Source of the DNA: an uncultured Eubacteriales bacterium
GTDB taxonomy: Bacteria > Bacillota > Clostridia > Peptostreptococcales > Anaerovoracaceae
Direction: 5' to 3'
Assembly: GCA_902786855.1 (NCBI GenBank)
Contig: CADAEH010000002.1
Coordinates: 186,001-250,000, forward strand
DNA length: 64,000 bases
Shown here: positions 29,945 to 38,415 of the stretch, in pieces
Position numbering within the stretch: the stretch's first letter is position 1
How the letters are laid out: each line of letters starts with the position of its first letter
Translations under genes and position numbers: made by a program
Notes under the pieces: model-generated
Told to the model about the DNA's origin: nothing
Database searches by the model: none
What the model saw: only the letters and a program-made list of their open reading frames with translations

Positions 29945-32617
29945 TCATTTTTTTCTGAAGACAAGCACACTGCCTCCGAATCCGCCCCCTATCAGTCTGA
30001 TAGCTGCTGTGTCCGGTTTTGCACGATACTCTTTAAGAGTCCTTGAGAGATCATTCTCCTCTACTCCTTTTGGAACGACATTTTTGAGCAGATTCTCAGA
30101 ACTCAGCCCACTGCCGTTAACACAATCAAAGAACTTTTCGATATTGCCGGTCTGCAGTGCGACAGATGCTGCAAGCACTCTCTCGTTTTCATCGAAATAA
30201 TGTTGTGCCCTGTTCACCTGAAGCTGGGTCAGTTCTCCTCTGTTTACCATCTTTTCAAGCTTAGGAAGACTCCTTCTGAACTGCTCTTCGTTGATATCTC
30301 CAAGTCTGCTGACACCCAGAGCCTCTGCAACCTTGAACATGTCACCCGGTACTGCTGCGTATTCCTCATCAAGACCTTCATGACTTGATTCTGTCGGAAC
30401 TATGACAACGTCATATCCTGCTGCGTCAAAATCGAAATCTATCAGTTCGATCTCAGGCTCTTTGCCATTGAAATCCACCATTGCAAGCCTTCCAAGACTG
30501 ACAGCAAGCTGATCAAGCATACCGCATGGTTTGCCATAGTATTCTCTCTCGGCAAACATAGCTATCTTGGCTATCTGAACGGCATCAGCTCTGCCGTTAA
30601 AGTATCTGTCATTGATAATACGACAAATAAGAACTTCGAATGCAGCGGAAGAACTCAGTCCGCTCCCTACGGCTACATCGCTCTTTACATATACATCGAA
30701 TCCGTTGCCTTCGCCCTTAAATGGGCCGAACAGGTCGACAAATCCTTCCAGTATCCCTGTGACCAGCGCAGATGCAGTACCCTTTTCATATCCTTTTCTG
30801 TCAGTTATGCTGACACTGAAAGGACTGAATCCTTCGGAAGCGACTGTAATAACGTCGGAATGGTTTTCAGCAACATAGGCCTTTATCTTCTGTTCTGTAG
30901 GCATCATAAGGACCTTGCCGCCCTGATGATCGGTATGATTGCCGAGCACTTCGATCCTTCCCGTACCGATATACGAGCGGAACTTGAGTATCTCCCTGTC
31001 ATAGGTGAGTATGCCATTGGTCTCATCTTCCACATCTGAAAGTTGTGTATAAATTGCTGCGCATAAACCTTTATCTATCATTGGTAGTATTTCCTCTTTG
31101 TACAGCCTGCATATATCTCTGAGCAGTGCTGCTTCGTTCTCACATTTTCTGTATCCGTATGTTTTGTCTTTATTATAGCAGTGATCCTCAAGCTTGCATG
31201 CATATCCTCCGAATTCTGACAGGACCAATGGTTTGTCACCTGCTGTCAGTCTGATCGGTTTAAAATACACATGATAGCTGTCTACATCGCTTTTGCTCTG
31301 ATGGAACCATCCCGAAGTGCTGTCTATGAACCTGCTGCTGTCAAGGCTCCTGAGCCTGTCATAAGCCTGGTCGGCCTCAAACTGTCCCCAGCCTTCGTTA
31401 AAAACAGTCCAGTAACAGACCGACGGATGATTATACAGATGCTTCACTGTCTCATCCATAGACTCTAGGAATATCTGTCTGCTTTCAGCAGAACTGTGCA
31501 GCCTGCTGTCATTCCGCTTCCGGATCCCTATCGTAGGCAGCACAGTATCCCGGATGAATGAATAGTCTGAATTATTAACCATATCCTGGAAGACGATCAT
31601 TCCCAGCCTGTCACAGTCATAATAAAACTGCTCATGTTCAACTTTGATATGTTTCCTGAGAGTATTGAAGCCAAGACTTTTCATTGCCAGGATATCCCCG
31701 GAGAAAGCTTCCGGACTCTCGGGAGTATATATACCGTCCTCCCAGTATCCCTGATCGAGGAGTCCGTTGAAGAAGAACGGCTCCCCATTGAGACAAAGCC
31801 TTTTATATCCGCCCTTCTCCTCTATCGTAAGTGTTCTGAGGGCAAAATACGAGCTCACTCGGTCACTGCCGGATTCGATCTCGAATTCGTACAAATACGG
31901 GTCATCAGGAGTCCACAGATGAGGATGTCTTATGTCCATATGGATCATTGCACACTTTTCATCAGTTTCATCCCGGATAAGCATATATCTCTCTCCAAAA
32001 GCTGAGATGTATCCCTCTGTGATACCGTATGCTTTTATCTCCACCCAGTCGCTCCCACAGTCTATCTTAAGAGATCTTATATGATTTTCAGGTATCGGCT
32101 CCATCCATACGCTCTGCCATATGCCGGATACCGGAGTATACCACATGCCTCCGTTATCACGTTTCTGTTTGCCCCACGGAAACCTGTGGTCAAGTTCATC
32201 AGTTGCTTCAACTCTGATGACATGAGCATCTCTGTTGCCTTTGGCTGTCAAAAGATCGGTTATGTCAAATTCAAAAGGCAGATATCCGCCTTCATGATAA
32301 CCAGCTTCATTGCCATCTACATATATCCTGCAGATCTGATCGACTGCGCCGAAGTGCAGGATGATTCTTCTGTCTGCCCACTTATCAGGCACGGAAAAAT
32401 TATGCTCGTAGATCATCTTTTCTCCGGGCATGATCCTTTTTGTGATACCGCTGAGCCTGCTCTCAGGACAAAATGGAACCGTTATCTCTCCCCATCCATC
32501 TTCCGTGCCGGCAGCGGCTATGCCGTTTTCTGTTTTGAATCTCCATTTACCATTGAGCCCCAGCCAGTCATTTCTGACGAGCTGAGGTCTCGGGTATGAT
32601 CTATTCCATTTGCTCAT
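29945..32617 (-). CDS. Fusion of a GH2 glycosidase with galactokinase
   Basis: One 890-residue ORF. Residues 1 to about 546 are a family 2 glycoside hydrolase (beta-galactosidase/glucuronidase type): jelly-roll (PRPQLVRNDWLGLNGKWRF), Ig-like domain and TIM barrel, with acid/base Glu408 in FNEGWG and nucleophile Glu468 in LSEFGG. From about 547 to 890 it is a galactokinase: GTGRIEVLGNHTDHQGG (551-567; Arg554, His561, Asp563), GSGLSSSAA (651-659), catalytic Asp702 in GMLDQLAVS, and GGGFGGS (877-883). The GH2 lacks only its last few residues; the galactokinase lacks the N-terminal segment that normally precedes the first motif. If active, it could release galactose and phosphorylate it. It follows mscL and a small acidic gene. 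Confidence 0.88.
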   Translation of the reverse strand: MSKWNRSYPRPQLVRNDWLGLNGKWRFKTENGIAAAGTEDGWGEITVPFCPESRLSGITKRIMPGEKMIYEHNFSVPDKWADRRIILHFGAVDQICRIYVDGNEAGYHEGGYLPFEFDITDLLTAKGNRDAHVIRVEATDELDHRFPWGKQKRDNGGMWYTPVSGIWQSVWMEPIPENHIRSLKIDCGSDWVEIKAYGITEGYISAFGERYMLIRDETDEKCAMIHMDIRHPHLWTPDDPYLYEFEIESGSDRVSSYFALRTLTIEEKGGYKRLCLNGEPFFFNGLLDQGYWEDGIYTPESPEAFSGDILAMKSLGFNTLRKHIKVEHEQFYYDCDRLGMIVFQDMVNNSDYSFIRDTVLPTIGIRKRNDSRLHSSAESRQIFLESMDETVKHLYNHPSVCYWTVFNEGWGQFEADQAYDRLRSLDSSRFIDSTSGWFHQSKSDVDSYHVYFKPIRLTAGDKPLVLSEFGGYACKLEDHCYNKDKTYGYRKCENEAALLRDICRLYKEEILPMIDKGLCAAIYTQLSDVEDETNGILTYDREILKFRSYIGTGRIEVLGNHTDHQGGKVLMMPTEQKIKAYVAENHSDVITVASEGFSPFSVSITDRKGYEKGTASALVTGILEGFVDLFGPFKGEGNGFDVYVKSDVAVGSGLSSSAAFEVLICRIINDRYFNGRADAVQIAKIAMFAEREYYGKPCGMLDQLAVSLGRLAMVDFNGKEPEIELIDFDFDAAGYDVVIVPTESSHEGLDEEYAAVPGDMFKVAEALGVSRLGDINEEQFRRSLPKLEKMVNRGELTQLQVNRAQHYFDENERVLAASVALQTGNIEKFFDCVNGSGLSSENLLKNVVPKGVEENDLSRTLKEYRAKPDTAAIRLIGGGFGGSVLVFRKK

Positions 32618-32649
32618 AATAATGTTACACCACTTACAGGCATATTATG

Positions 32650-32958
32650 TCACACAGTCTCATATTCATGTGCTTCTTCCGGCACTTCGATAACAACTGC
32701 GCCTTCTTCAGGAGATGATGTAGGTTCCACGACAAACTCTTCTGCATCAAGATCATCATTGTCTATCGTTTCAGCTTCCACGTCAATGGCTGTTCTGCGG
32801 ATCTCTTCTTCCTCTTCAGCCTCCTCCATTGCTGCTTCAGCCTCCTGTTCACGTCTCATCCTTTCGGCGTCTCTTCGCGCGAATTCAGCTCTTGTATTTA
32901 AAACCTTGAGCACTATATATGCGATAGCCAGAACAGCGAGTAAAAATCCGGTTATCAT
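32650..32958 (-). CDS. Small membrane protein with acidic coiled-coil tail
   Basis: A 102-residue protein. One N-terminal membrane helix (MITGFLLAVLAIAYIVLKVL) is followed by a charged helix (about 25-60) rich in Glu, Arg and Ala that reads like a coiled coil, then an acidic, Pro-containing disordered tail (about 60-102). No family recognised. AAGGAGGAC precedes the ATG, supporting a real gene. It lies 30 bases after mscL and 32 bases before the GH2-galactokinase fusion, all on one strand. A link to channel gating or the cell envelope is only suggested by position. Confidence 0.65.
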   Translation of the reverse strand: MITGFLLAVLAIAYIVLKVLNTRAEFARRDAERMRREQEAEAAMEEAEEEEEIRRTAIDVEAETIDNDDLDAEEFVVEPTSSPEEGAVVIEVPEEAHEYETV

Positions 32959-32988
32959 AAGTGTCCTCCTTAATGCTGTATATCAGTA

Positions 32989-33372
32989 TTACTTTTTGAG
33001 CAGATCTCTGATCTCTGTCAGCAGAGCGATGTCTGCCGGAGTTTCTTCCGGTTCTTCAGGTGCAGGCTCTTCTTCTTTGACAACAGCTGCCTTAGCCTTG
33101 TTGAGTGCCTTGATGATCATGAAGAGCACCCATGCGATAAGCAGGAAATCGATGATAGCCTGGATGAATGCGCCGTATCCGATAGTGGCTTCACCGATCT
33201 TCCATGACATCTGGTCTACGCTGAATCCGCCGCAGATAGCTCCGATGATCGGCATAAGTATGCTGTCAACAAGAGAATTGACAATAGCTGTAAATGCAGA
33301 ACCTATGATGATTCCGACAGCCATGTCCATTACATTACCTTTACTGATAAACTCTTTAAATTCTTTGATCAT
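32989..33372 (-). CDS. mscL: Large-conductance mechanosensitive channel
   Basis: Pentameric channel (127 residues) that opens under membrane tension to release solutes on hypo-osmotic shock. The N-terminal helix MIKEFKEFISKGNVMDMAVGIIIGSAFTAIVNSLVDSILMP contains the gate glycines and the conserved A-V-G-I-I-I-G. The second membrane helix (about 62-86, GAFIQAIIDFLLIAWVLFMIIKAL) and C-terminal helical bundle (TEIRDLLKK) follow. Between them is the periplasmic loop ICGGFSVDQMSWKIGEATIGY. Length is typical. The short acidic Pro/Glu insert before the C-terminal helix is common in Firmicutes. It is first in a likely operon with the small acidic membrane protein. Confidence 0.96.
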   Translation of the reverse strand: MIKEFKEFISKGNVMDMAVGIIIGSAFTAIVNSLVDSILMPIIGAICGGFSVDQMSWKIGEATIGYGAFIQAIIDFLLIAWVLFMIIKALNKAKAAVVKEEEPAPEEPEETPADIALLTEIRDLLKK

Positions 33373-33447
33373 TGTGTTTTACCTCCAAATTGAATTTTCC
33401 ATATATATGTATTTTAATGCCGAAAAGCATCGATATACAAGAGCGAA

Positions 33448-34110
33448 TTATATGTTCTGCGGTCTGATGGCAAGTACGCAGTCACTGAGGCCAGTCTCAT
33501 CCGTATCATAGAAGCATACCTTTGCGATATTTACCTTGAACCCTGCTGCCTGAGCATCCGCGAGAAATTTCTCTATCGAACCGATATTATCAAGCCCGAA
33601 TACACCCGTATCTGTCTTGAAATGCATCGGTACCGCAATTTTCGGAGCTGTCCTTCTGATGAGTTCTATGGCCTGCTCAGCATCATAAGTATAAGTACCG
33701 CCGACCGGTATAAGAGCAACGTCAGCTCCTTTAAGGAGTGCCATATTCTCCTCAGTCAGAAGATCGTCCATAACCTCTCCTATATCTCCGTAATGGATCA
33801 GTTTCTTGCCGGTCTTCTTTTCAGTGATAACATGAATACGGTTAGGGCCTCTTTTTGCGCCCTTTACCTCATCATGCCAGGTGTCTATGGTCTGCACTTC
33901 AAAAGGACTGTTTTCTGCAGGCTCGATAATAAGTGATTCTCTGTGGTTATGGTCAAAATGCTCGTGAGAACAAAGTACTTCACTTGCTGTATCTACTACC
34001 TTACGGAACCCCGGCACGGAATCCGGTGAATATGGATCAAACACAATTGAATAGCCGGTCTCGTTATCCCTTATCTTAAAGCATGCATGTCCTATATATT
34101 TTATTATCAT
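33448..34110 (-). CDS. MBL-fold metal-dependent hydrolase (UPF0173/UlaG-like)
   Basis: A 220-residue cytoplasmic metallo-beta-lactamase-fold protein. The metal site is SHEHFDHNHRES (about 49) with further ligands in HYGDIGEVMDD (about 113) and the C-terminal PMHFKTD (about 180). The opening MIIKYIGHACFKIRDNETGYSIVFDPY is typical of the UlaG-like/UPF0173 group of hydrolases, whose natural substrates are mostly unknown. GGAGGACATTGCC stands before the ATG. It lies 17 bases downstream of the lipid kinase gene and is probably co-transcribed with it. Family secure, substrate unknown. Confidence 0.85.
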   Translation of the reverse strand: MIIKYIGHACFKIRDNETGYSIVFDPYSPDSVPGFRKVVDTASEVLCSHEHFDHNHRESLIIEPAENSPFEVQTIDTWHDEVKGAKRGPNRIHVITEKKTGKKLIHYGDIGEVMDDLLTEENMALLKGADVALIPVGGTYTYDAEQAIELIRRTAPKIAVPMHFKTDTGVFGLDNIGSIEKFLADAQAAGFKVNIAKVCFYDTDETGLSDCVLAIRPQNI

Positions 34111-34127
34111 GGCAATGTCCTCCTTAG

Positions 34128-35048
34128 CTACTCGCCATCTCTCTTTTGAATAAGTGAAATAGCCGACTCTATGGTTCTGATCTCGCAGTGGTCTTTGCCC
34201 TCTTCATACTCCCCGTCAAGAGTCCAGTGCGTACCCGGTTGGATGTCAACTTCCACATTTTTTGCAGAGAAGAATTCTATCTGGCTTGAATGCAGCGTGC
34301 CGTTGAGCATATTGACTGCTATCTCATTCAAGTCTATCAGATCCTTTGGTACACGTATCAGGAATACTTCCATAAAACCGTCGTTCATGTCGATATCCTG
34401 TTTGTCGAGCTTGAGTATCCCTGCGACTGATCTTGAATTGCAGACCGCTCCGAATATAAAGTCCCCTTCGCACGTGTACTCTCGGTCAGTTCCTCTGTCA
34501 GTCACTATTTTTGCATGCACCGGCTTGATGGTCAGTATGTCTTTGATGCCTCCCAGTATATATGCTGTATGCCCAAGCATGTTCTTGACTGTCTGCGGGA
34601 CAGAGTAGCTTGTAGAAGTAAAAGCGCCAAAACTAGCTATATAACTGAAGTATCTGCCATTGAAACAGCCAATATCAAAACTTCTGGCATTTCCTCCAAT
34701 GATGATATCTGTACAGTCGAATATCGATCCTGTAAGGCCTATAGACGTCGCAAAATCATTGGTCGACCCGGAAGGGATATATCCGATGCTGGTTTTGTGA
34801 CCGGCAGTGATCATTCCATCGATGACTTCGTTGAGAGTACCGTCTCCGCCAGAAACAGCAACGACATCAACTTCCCCGCCGTATTCCATGGCGAACTCTC
34901 TCGCATCGCCTCTTGCTGTTGTCATCAGTATCTGTGTGATGAAGCCGCCTCTGGAAAACCGTTCTACTATCTCAGACAGATATTTCGGTGCCAGCATCAC
35001 TCCCGATTTCGGATTCATGATAAGCAGTAATTTTCGTCTTTTCTGCAT
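34128..35048 (-). CDS. Diacylglycerol/lipid kinase of the YegS/BmrU family
   Basis: A 306-residue kinase of the diacylglycerol kinase catalytic family (DgkB/YegS/BmrU). The N-terminal domain has LLLIMNPKSG (about 8-17) and the nucleotide-binding GGDGTLNEVIDGM (about 67-79). The Gly-rich GYIPSGSTNDFATSIGL (about 93) completes the active site. The C-terminal beta-sandwich contains NDGFMEVFLIRV and the LDGEYEEG motif. It phosphorylates diacylglycerol or a related lipid at the membrane inner face, recycling diacylglycerol released during lipoteichoic acid synthesis. Its stop is 17 bases before the MBL hydrolase gene, and YihY lies 5 bases upstream of its start. An envelope operon is likely. Confidence 0.92.
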   Translation of the reverse strand: MQKRRKLLLIMNPKSGVMLAPKYLSEIVERFSRGGFITQILMTTARGDAREFAMEYGGEVDVVAVSGGDGTLNEVIDGMITAGHKTSIGYIPSGSTNDFATSIGLTGSIFDCTDIIIGGNARSFDIGCFNGRYFSYIASFGAFTSTSYSVPQTVKNMLGHTAYILGGIKDILTIKPVHAKIVTDRGTDREYTCEGDFIFGAVCNSRSVAGILKLDKQDIDMNDGFMEVFLIRVPKDLIDLNEIAVNMLNGTLHSSQIEFFSAKNVEVDIQPGTHWTLDGEYEEGKDHCEIRTIESAISLIQKRDGE

Positions 35049-35053
35049 CTCTG

Positions 35054-36271
35054 TTACTCCTCGTCTTCTGACTCTTCAGTTTCTTTGTCTCCGTAATAAA
35101 GTATCGCTGCATCAATATCATCCTCTTCAGGATCGGCATCGATAAATGTACTTTCCTGCAGTTTATCTTCTATTTCTTTTTCTATACGCAATCTTATCCT
35201 GCGCTCTTCCTGCAGTTCCCGTATCTCCCTTTCACGTTTTTCTTCATATCCGGGATCGAACTTTCTGGAGAATCTCACTGCGATGCTGTCAAGAGACTTA
35301 TCCTCCATATCGTAGTCTCCGATGATCAGCTTATTAAACATCTCCTCGCCCTTTGACGGATACTGATGCATCAGGTATTCCTTGATCTTGGCAGGTGTCA
35401 GTCTGCCCCTGCGCATATGGATATCCCATGACTTGTTAAACATCATGCCAATGCACAGCACCCAGCTGATCATATAAAACCACAGCATCATAGCTACGAT
35501 GGTTGAAAAAGCTCCGTACAGAAGGTTATGGCTGGTTGCTCTCGATGTATAAATTGAGTATATCCAGGTCACAAGCATGATTCCCACAGTTGCCACGATA
35601 GCTCCGGGCAATACTGCTCTGACCGGGACTCTTATCCTCGGAAGCATATAATAATTGGCCAGTATCACGAAAAAGAACATCAGCCCGAGTATCGGAGTCC
35701 TGAGAGAACTGATCATATCAGCTGCAAACGGACTGTGGAATATCCGCGAGGCAATGGTCTCACCATATACATAAACGATCAGAGTGACTGCTACGACCAG
35801 CATTGAGAGCACAGCAATAGGTATCGCCTTAGCTCTTTCTGTAAAGAAATTGAATCTGTACCTGCCATAACTGAGCGTGTATGTGGTCAGACGTGAAAGT
35901 GAAAAAGCAAGTGAGGAACTAGCCCAGAGTGCAAGAGCGATCAGGAAAACATTAGACAGCGTTGTGGAGGACGCTGTAAAAAGGCCTTCCATGAATTCAC
36001 TCATCTCGCTCGAAAGGTGGTTTTCAAGCCATATCCTGATGAAGTCCATGGATATATCGAAAATACCCAGTATCTGTGTGATTACGATCAGCATCGGCAC
36101 TGAAGACATGAAAAAGAAATACGCGATCTGAGCGGCGAATCCCGCATAATAAGGATCATCAAACTGCCTCCAGAGGTGAAAGGCTACCTTTCGGAACCTT
36201 TTCCATGTCAGAGGGAGTTTTTTTGCGTTTTCTTCGGGTTCTGTTACAGTGTTCCGCCAGAAATCACTCAT
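35054..36271 (-). CDS. YihY/BrkB family membrane protein
   Basis: A 405-residue inner-membrane protein with about six helices between residues 40 and 285, of the YihY/virulence factor BrkB family (formerly misnamed ribonuclease BN). Conserved features include YAGFAAQIAYFFFMSSVPMLIVI, LWASSSLAFSLSRLTTYTLSYGRYRFNFFTERAKAI and the late GAFSTIVAMMLWFYMISWVLCIGMMFNKSW. A long cytoplasmic tail (about 290-405) is highly charged and probably coiled coil. Starting at MSDFWRNTV overlaps the rdgB stop by eight bases; an ATG nine codons earlier is possible. Transport or lipid-related function is not established. It lies between rdgB and the lipid kinase. Confidence 0.87.
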   Translation of the reverse strand: MSDFWRNTVTEPEENAKKLPLTWKRFRKVAFHLWRQFDDPYYAGFAAQIAYFFFMSSVPMLIVITQILGIFDISMDFIRIWLENHLSSEMSEFMEGLFTASSTTLSNVFLIALALWASSSLAFSLSRLTTYTLSYGRYRFNFFTERAKAIPIAVLSMLVVAVTLIVYVYGETIASRIFHSPFAADMISSLRTPILGLMFFFVILANYYMLPRIRVPVRAVLPGAIVATVGIMLVTWIYSIYTSRATSHNLLYGAFSTIVAMMLWFYMISWVLCIGMMFNKSWDIHMRRGRLTPAKIKEYLMHQYPSKGEEMFNKLIIGDYDMEDKSLDSIAVRFSRKFDPGYEEKREREIRELQEERRIRLRIEKEIEDKLQESTFIDADPEEDDIDAAILYYGDKETEESEDEE

Positions 36272-36926
36272 CTTCCATAAGTCTCTCAAGCTCGTCAAGA
36301 GCCTTGGCCCTGTGGCTTATCGTGTTCTTGAAATCAGTTCCGAGTTCAGCAAATGTCTCTTCATATCCATCAGGTATAAAGACCGGGTCATAACCGAAGC
36401 CCTGTCCGCCTCTCTTGCGGTCAGCTATCCTGCCTCTGCATTCGCCTCTTGCGGTCAGAACGTATACATCATCATCCTTTTTTGCAGCAGATGGGACATG
36501 TCCGTCCTGAGGGTATACAATGGTAATGACGGTCACAAAGCCCGCACTCCTGTCTTTCTCATCAACTCCATCCAGAGCCGCCAGAAGCTTCACATTATTA
36601 TCGTCGTATGTACAGCCTTCTCCTGCATATCTGGCACTGTATACTCCCGGTTCTCCTCCGAGAGCATCGACCATGAGACCTGAATCATCTGCAATGACAG
36701 GACTGTCGAGATATTTTGACATGGCAGGATCTTCTCTGATCATGTCGAAGACAGTACGTGCTTTGAGATATGAGTTCTCTTCAAATGTGGTGCCGGTTTC
36801 TTCTATATCATCCGCACGTATCCCGGCATCATCTCTTGTGATCACATCGAGACCATATTTTTCAAGTATTGCTCTTATCTCTTTTATCTTGTTCTTGTTC
36901 TGTGAAGCGAGTATAGCAGTACGCAT
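36264..36926 (-). CDS. rdgB: Non-canonical purine NTP pyrophosphatase (RdgB/HAM1)
   Basis: House-cleaning enzyme (220 residues) that hydrolyses ITP, dITP and XTP to monophosphates, keeping deaminated purines out of nucleic acids. The N-terminal substrate loop is ILASQNKNKIKEI (about 5-17). The catalytic acidic segment is SPVIADDSGLMVDALGGEPGVYSARYAG (about 75-102), and KRGGQGFGYDPVFIPDGYEETFAEL with SHRAKALDEL near the C-terminus complete the signature. A short insertion (KKDDDVYVLTARG region) is slightly longer than average. The gene is 3 bases after the SCIFF maturase and overlaps the YihY gene. Confidence 0.95.
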   Translation of the reverse strand: MRTAILASQNKNKIKEIRAILEKYGLDVITRDDAGIRADDIEETGTTFEENSYLKARTVFDMIREDPAMSKYLDSPVIADDSGLMVDALGGEPGVYSARYAGEGCTYDDNNVKLLAALDGVDEKDRSAGFVTVITIVYPQDGHVPSAAKKDDDVYVLTARGECRGRIADRKRGGQGFGYDPVFIPDGYEETFAELGTDFKNTISHRAKALDELERLMEDE

Positions 36927-36929
36927 ATA

Positions 36930-38360
36930 TTATATCTCCTGTCTTGCAGCTGCCAGCATAAGAGCGCATTCTATCCGCTTGCGCTGGAGCTCGCAGCCGA
37001 ATCTGTATACTTTATTGATATCGCCGTTTGAATGATAATTATTGGCGGCGCAGCCTCCTGCGCAATACAGTTTGGCCCAGCACCCTTTGCATTCATCTCT
37101 TGTGTATAGGTTATTATTTCCACTGAAAATGTCAACTGTTTCCGGGTGTGTTATTCCTTCGTAGATATTGCCGACGATCATATCGTCATCACCTACGAAC
37201 TGATGACATGGATACAGGTCTCCCGAAGGTGTCACAGCGAGGTATTCAGTAGCAACGCCACATCCTGATACCCTTTTATATATACATGGTCCGCCGGTAA
37301 GATCAACTGTATAGTGATAGAAACTAAACCCTTCACCGGCTTTTTCCCGTCTGAGCATCTCAAAAGCCAGCTTTTCGTACTCCTCAAAAAGCTGCGGAAG
37401 ATCATTTTCATGTAAAGCATAAGGTGCTGCAGGATCTGATACAACAGGTTCTATGGACGTTTCGGTAAAACCAAGGTCAGCCATGGCAAGCACATCCCGG
37501 GAAAAATCCTTGTTGTACGCTGTATAAGTGCCCCGCATGTAGTATTCGTGTGAACGTCTTTCGGCACTCTCATCGGTCCTTGATCTGACAAGCGCCCTGA
37601 AATTATCTATGATGCTGTCATATGTTCCGCTGCCTGACTTGCTGTGCCGCATCCTGTCGTGAGTCTCTCTGCGGCCATCCATACTGAGGACCACATTGCC
37701 CATCTCTCTGTCCGTGAAGTCTATTACATCATCGTCTATGAGGACACCGTTAGTCGTTAAAGTGAAATTGAAAACCTTGTCGTATTTTTTTTCAAGCTCA
37801 CGGCCGTATCTCACAAGCTCCTTGCATACTTCCCAGTTGATGAGTGGCTCTCCTCCGAAGAAATCTACCTCAAGATGTCTCCTTGAACCTGAATTCTCCA
37901 CAAGATAGTCCAATGCTCTTTTGCCTGTCTCAAGACTCATTATGCCGCTTTTGCCTGAATAGTCACCCTTTCCGGCAAAGCAGTATTCACAATCCATATT
38001 GCATCCGTGAGCAACGTGAAGACATATCGCCTTGAGAACAGACTGCTTGATTTTGAGTTCTCCGGCAGCCTCTTCATAAGGATCCTCTGACCAGAGGAGA
38101 CCTTCAGCATGGAGCTCAGCAAGATCATCAAAGATCTCTTCAGCGTCATCCACAGGTATATCATGATCCAGAGCGACTTTCGAAGCCGCTTCAGACCTGA
38201 TATTTACATCAGAAAAGATGCCTGCAGCATCTGCTCCACTGCAGAGCTCCCGATCGAGGATAGAAATCATATCATATGCGGCATCGTCCACGGTATGGAC
38301 GGAAGCGCTGTTTGCATCCACTACGATGCAGTATCCGTTAAGTTTGTACTGATGTATCAT
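36930..38360 (-). CDS. scfB: SCIFF peptide maturase, radical SAM/SPASM thioether-forming enzyme
   Basis: A 476-residue radical SAM enzyme that forms a thioether bridge in the SCIFF ranthipeptide. The start MIHQYKLNGY is the family's usual N-terminus. Residues 1-100 form the RiPP recognition region. The radical SAM cluster ligands are Cys120, Cys124 and Cys127 (CNMDCEYC), with GGEPL at 169-173. The SPASM auxiliary-cluster cysteines lie at 359, 367, 385, 424, 427, 433, 437 and 456. All expected cysteines are present, so the enzyme looks functional. It lies downstream of the precursor gene across a terminator. No Shine-Dalgarno site is visible before the ATG, suggesting low expression. Confidence 0.95.
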   Translation of the reverse strand: MIHQYKLNGYCIVVDANSASVHTVDDAAYDMISILDRELCSGADAAGIFSDVNIRSEAASKVALDHDIPVDDAEEIFDDLAELHAEGLLWSEDPYEEAAGELKIKQSVLKAICLHVAHGCNMDCEYCFAGKGDYSGKSGIMSLETGKRALDYLVENSGSRRHLEVDFFGGEPLINWEVCKELVRYGRELEKKYDKVFNFTLTTNGVLIDDDVIDFTDREMGNVVLSMDGRRETHDRMRHSKSGSGTYDSIIDNFRALVRSRTDESAERRSHEYYMRGTYTAYNKDFSRDVLAMADLGFTETSIEPVVSDPAAPYALHENDLPQLFEEYEKLAFEMLRREKAGEGFSFYHYTVDLTGGPCIYKRVSGCGVATEYLAVTPSGDLYPCHQFVGDDDMIVGNIYEGITHPETVDIFSGNNNLYTRDECKGCWAKLYCAGGCAANNYHSNGDINKVYRFGCELQRKRIECALMLAAARQEI

Positions 38361-38371
38361 CTATGTATCAC

Positions 38372-38405
38372 TAAAAAAGAGGCGCTGCTCTTTTAAGCAG
38401 CGCCC
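38372..38405 (-). terminator. Read-through terminator between SCIFF precursor and maturase
   Basis: The stem GGCGCTGCT / AGCAGCGCC has a six-base loop and is followed on the minus strand by TCTTTTTTAG. It lies 11 bases after the precursor stop and ends 11 bases before the maturase ATG. Such a site would keep the peptide in large excess over the enzyme. Confidence 0.9.
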
Positions 38406-38415
38406 CTGTATGATG

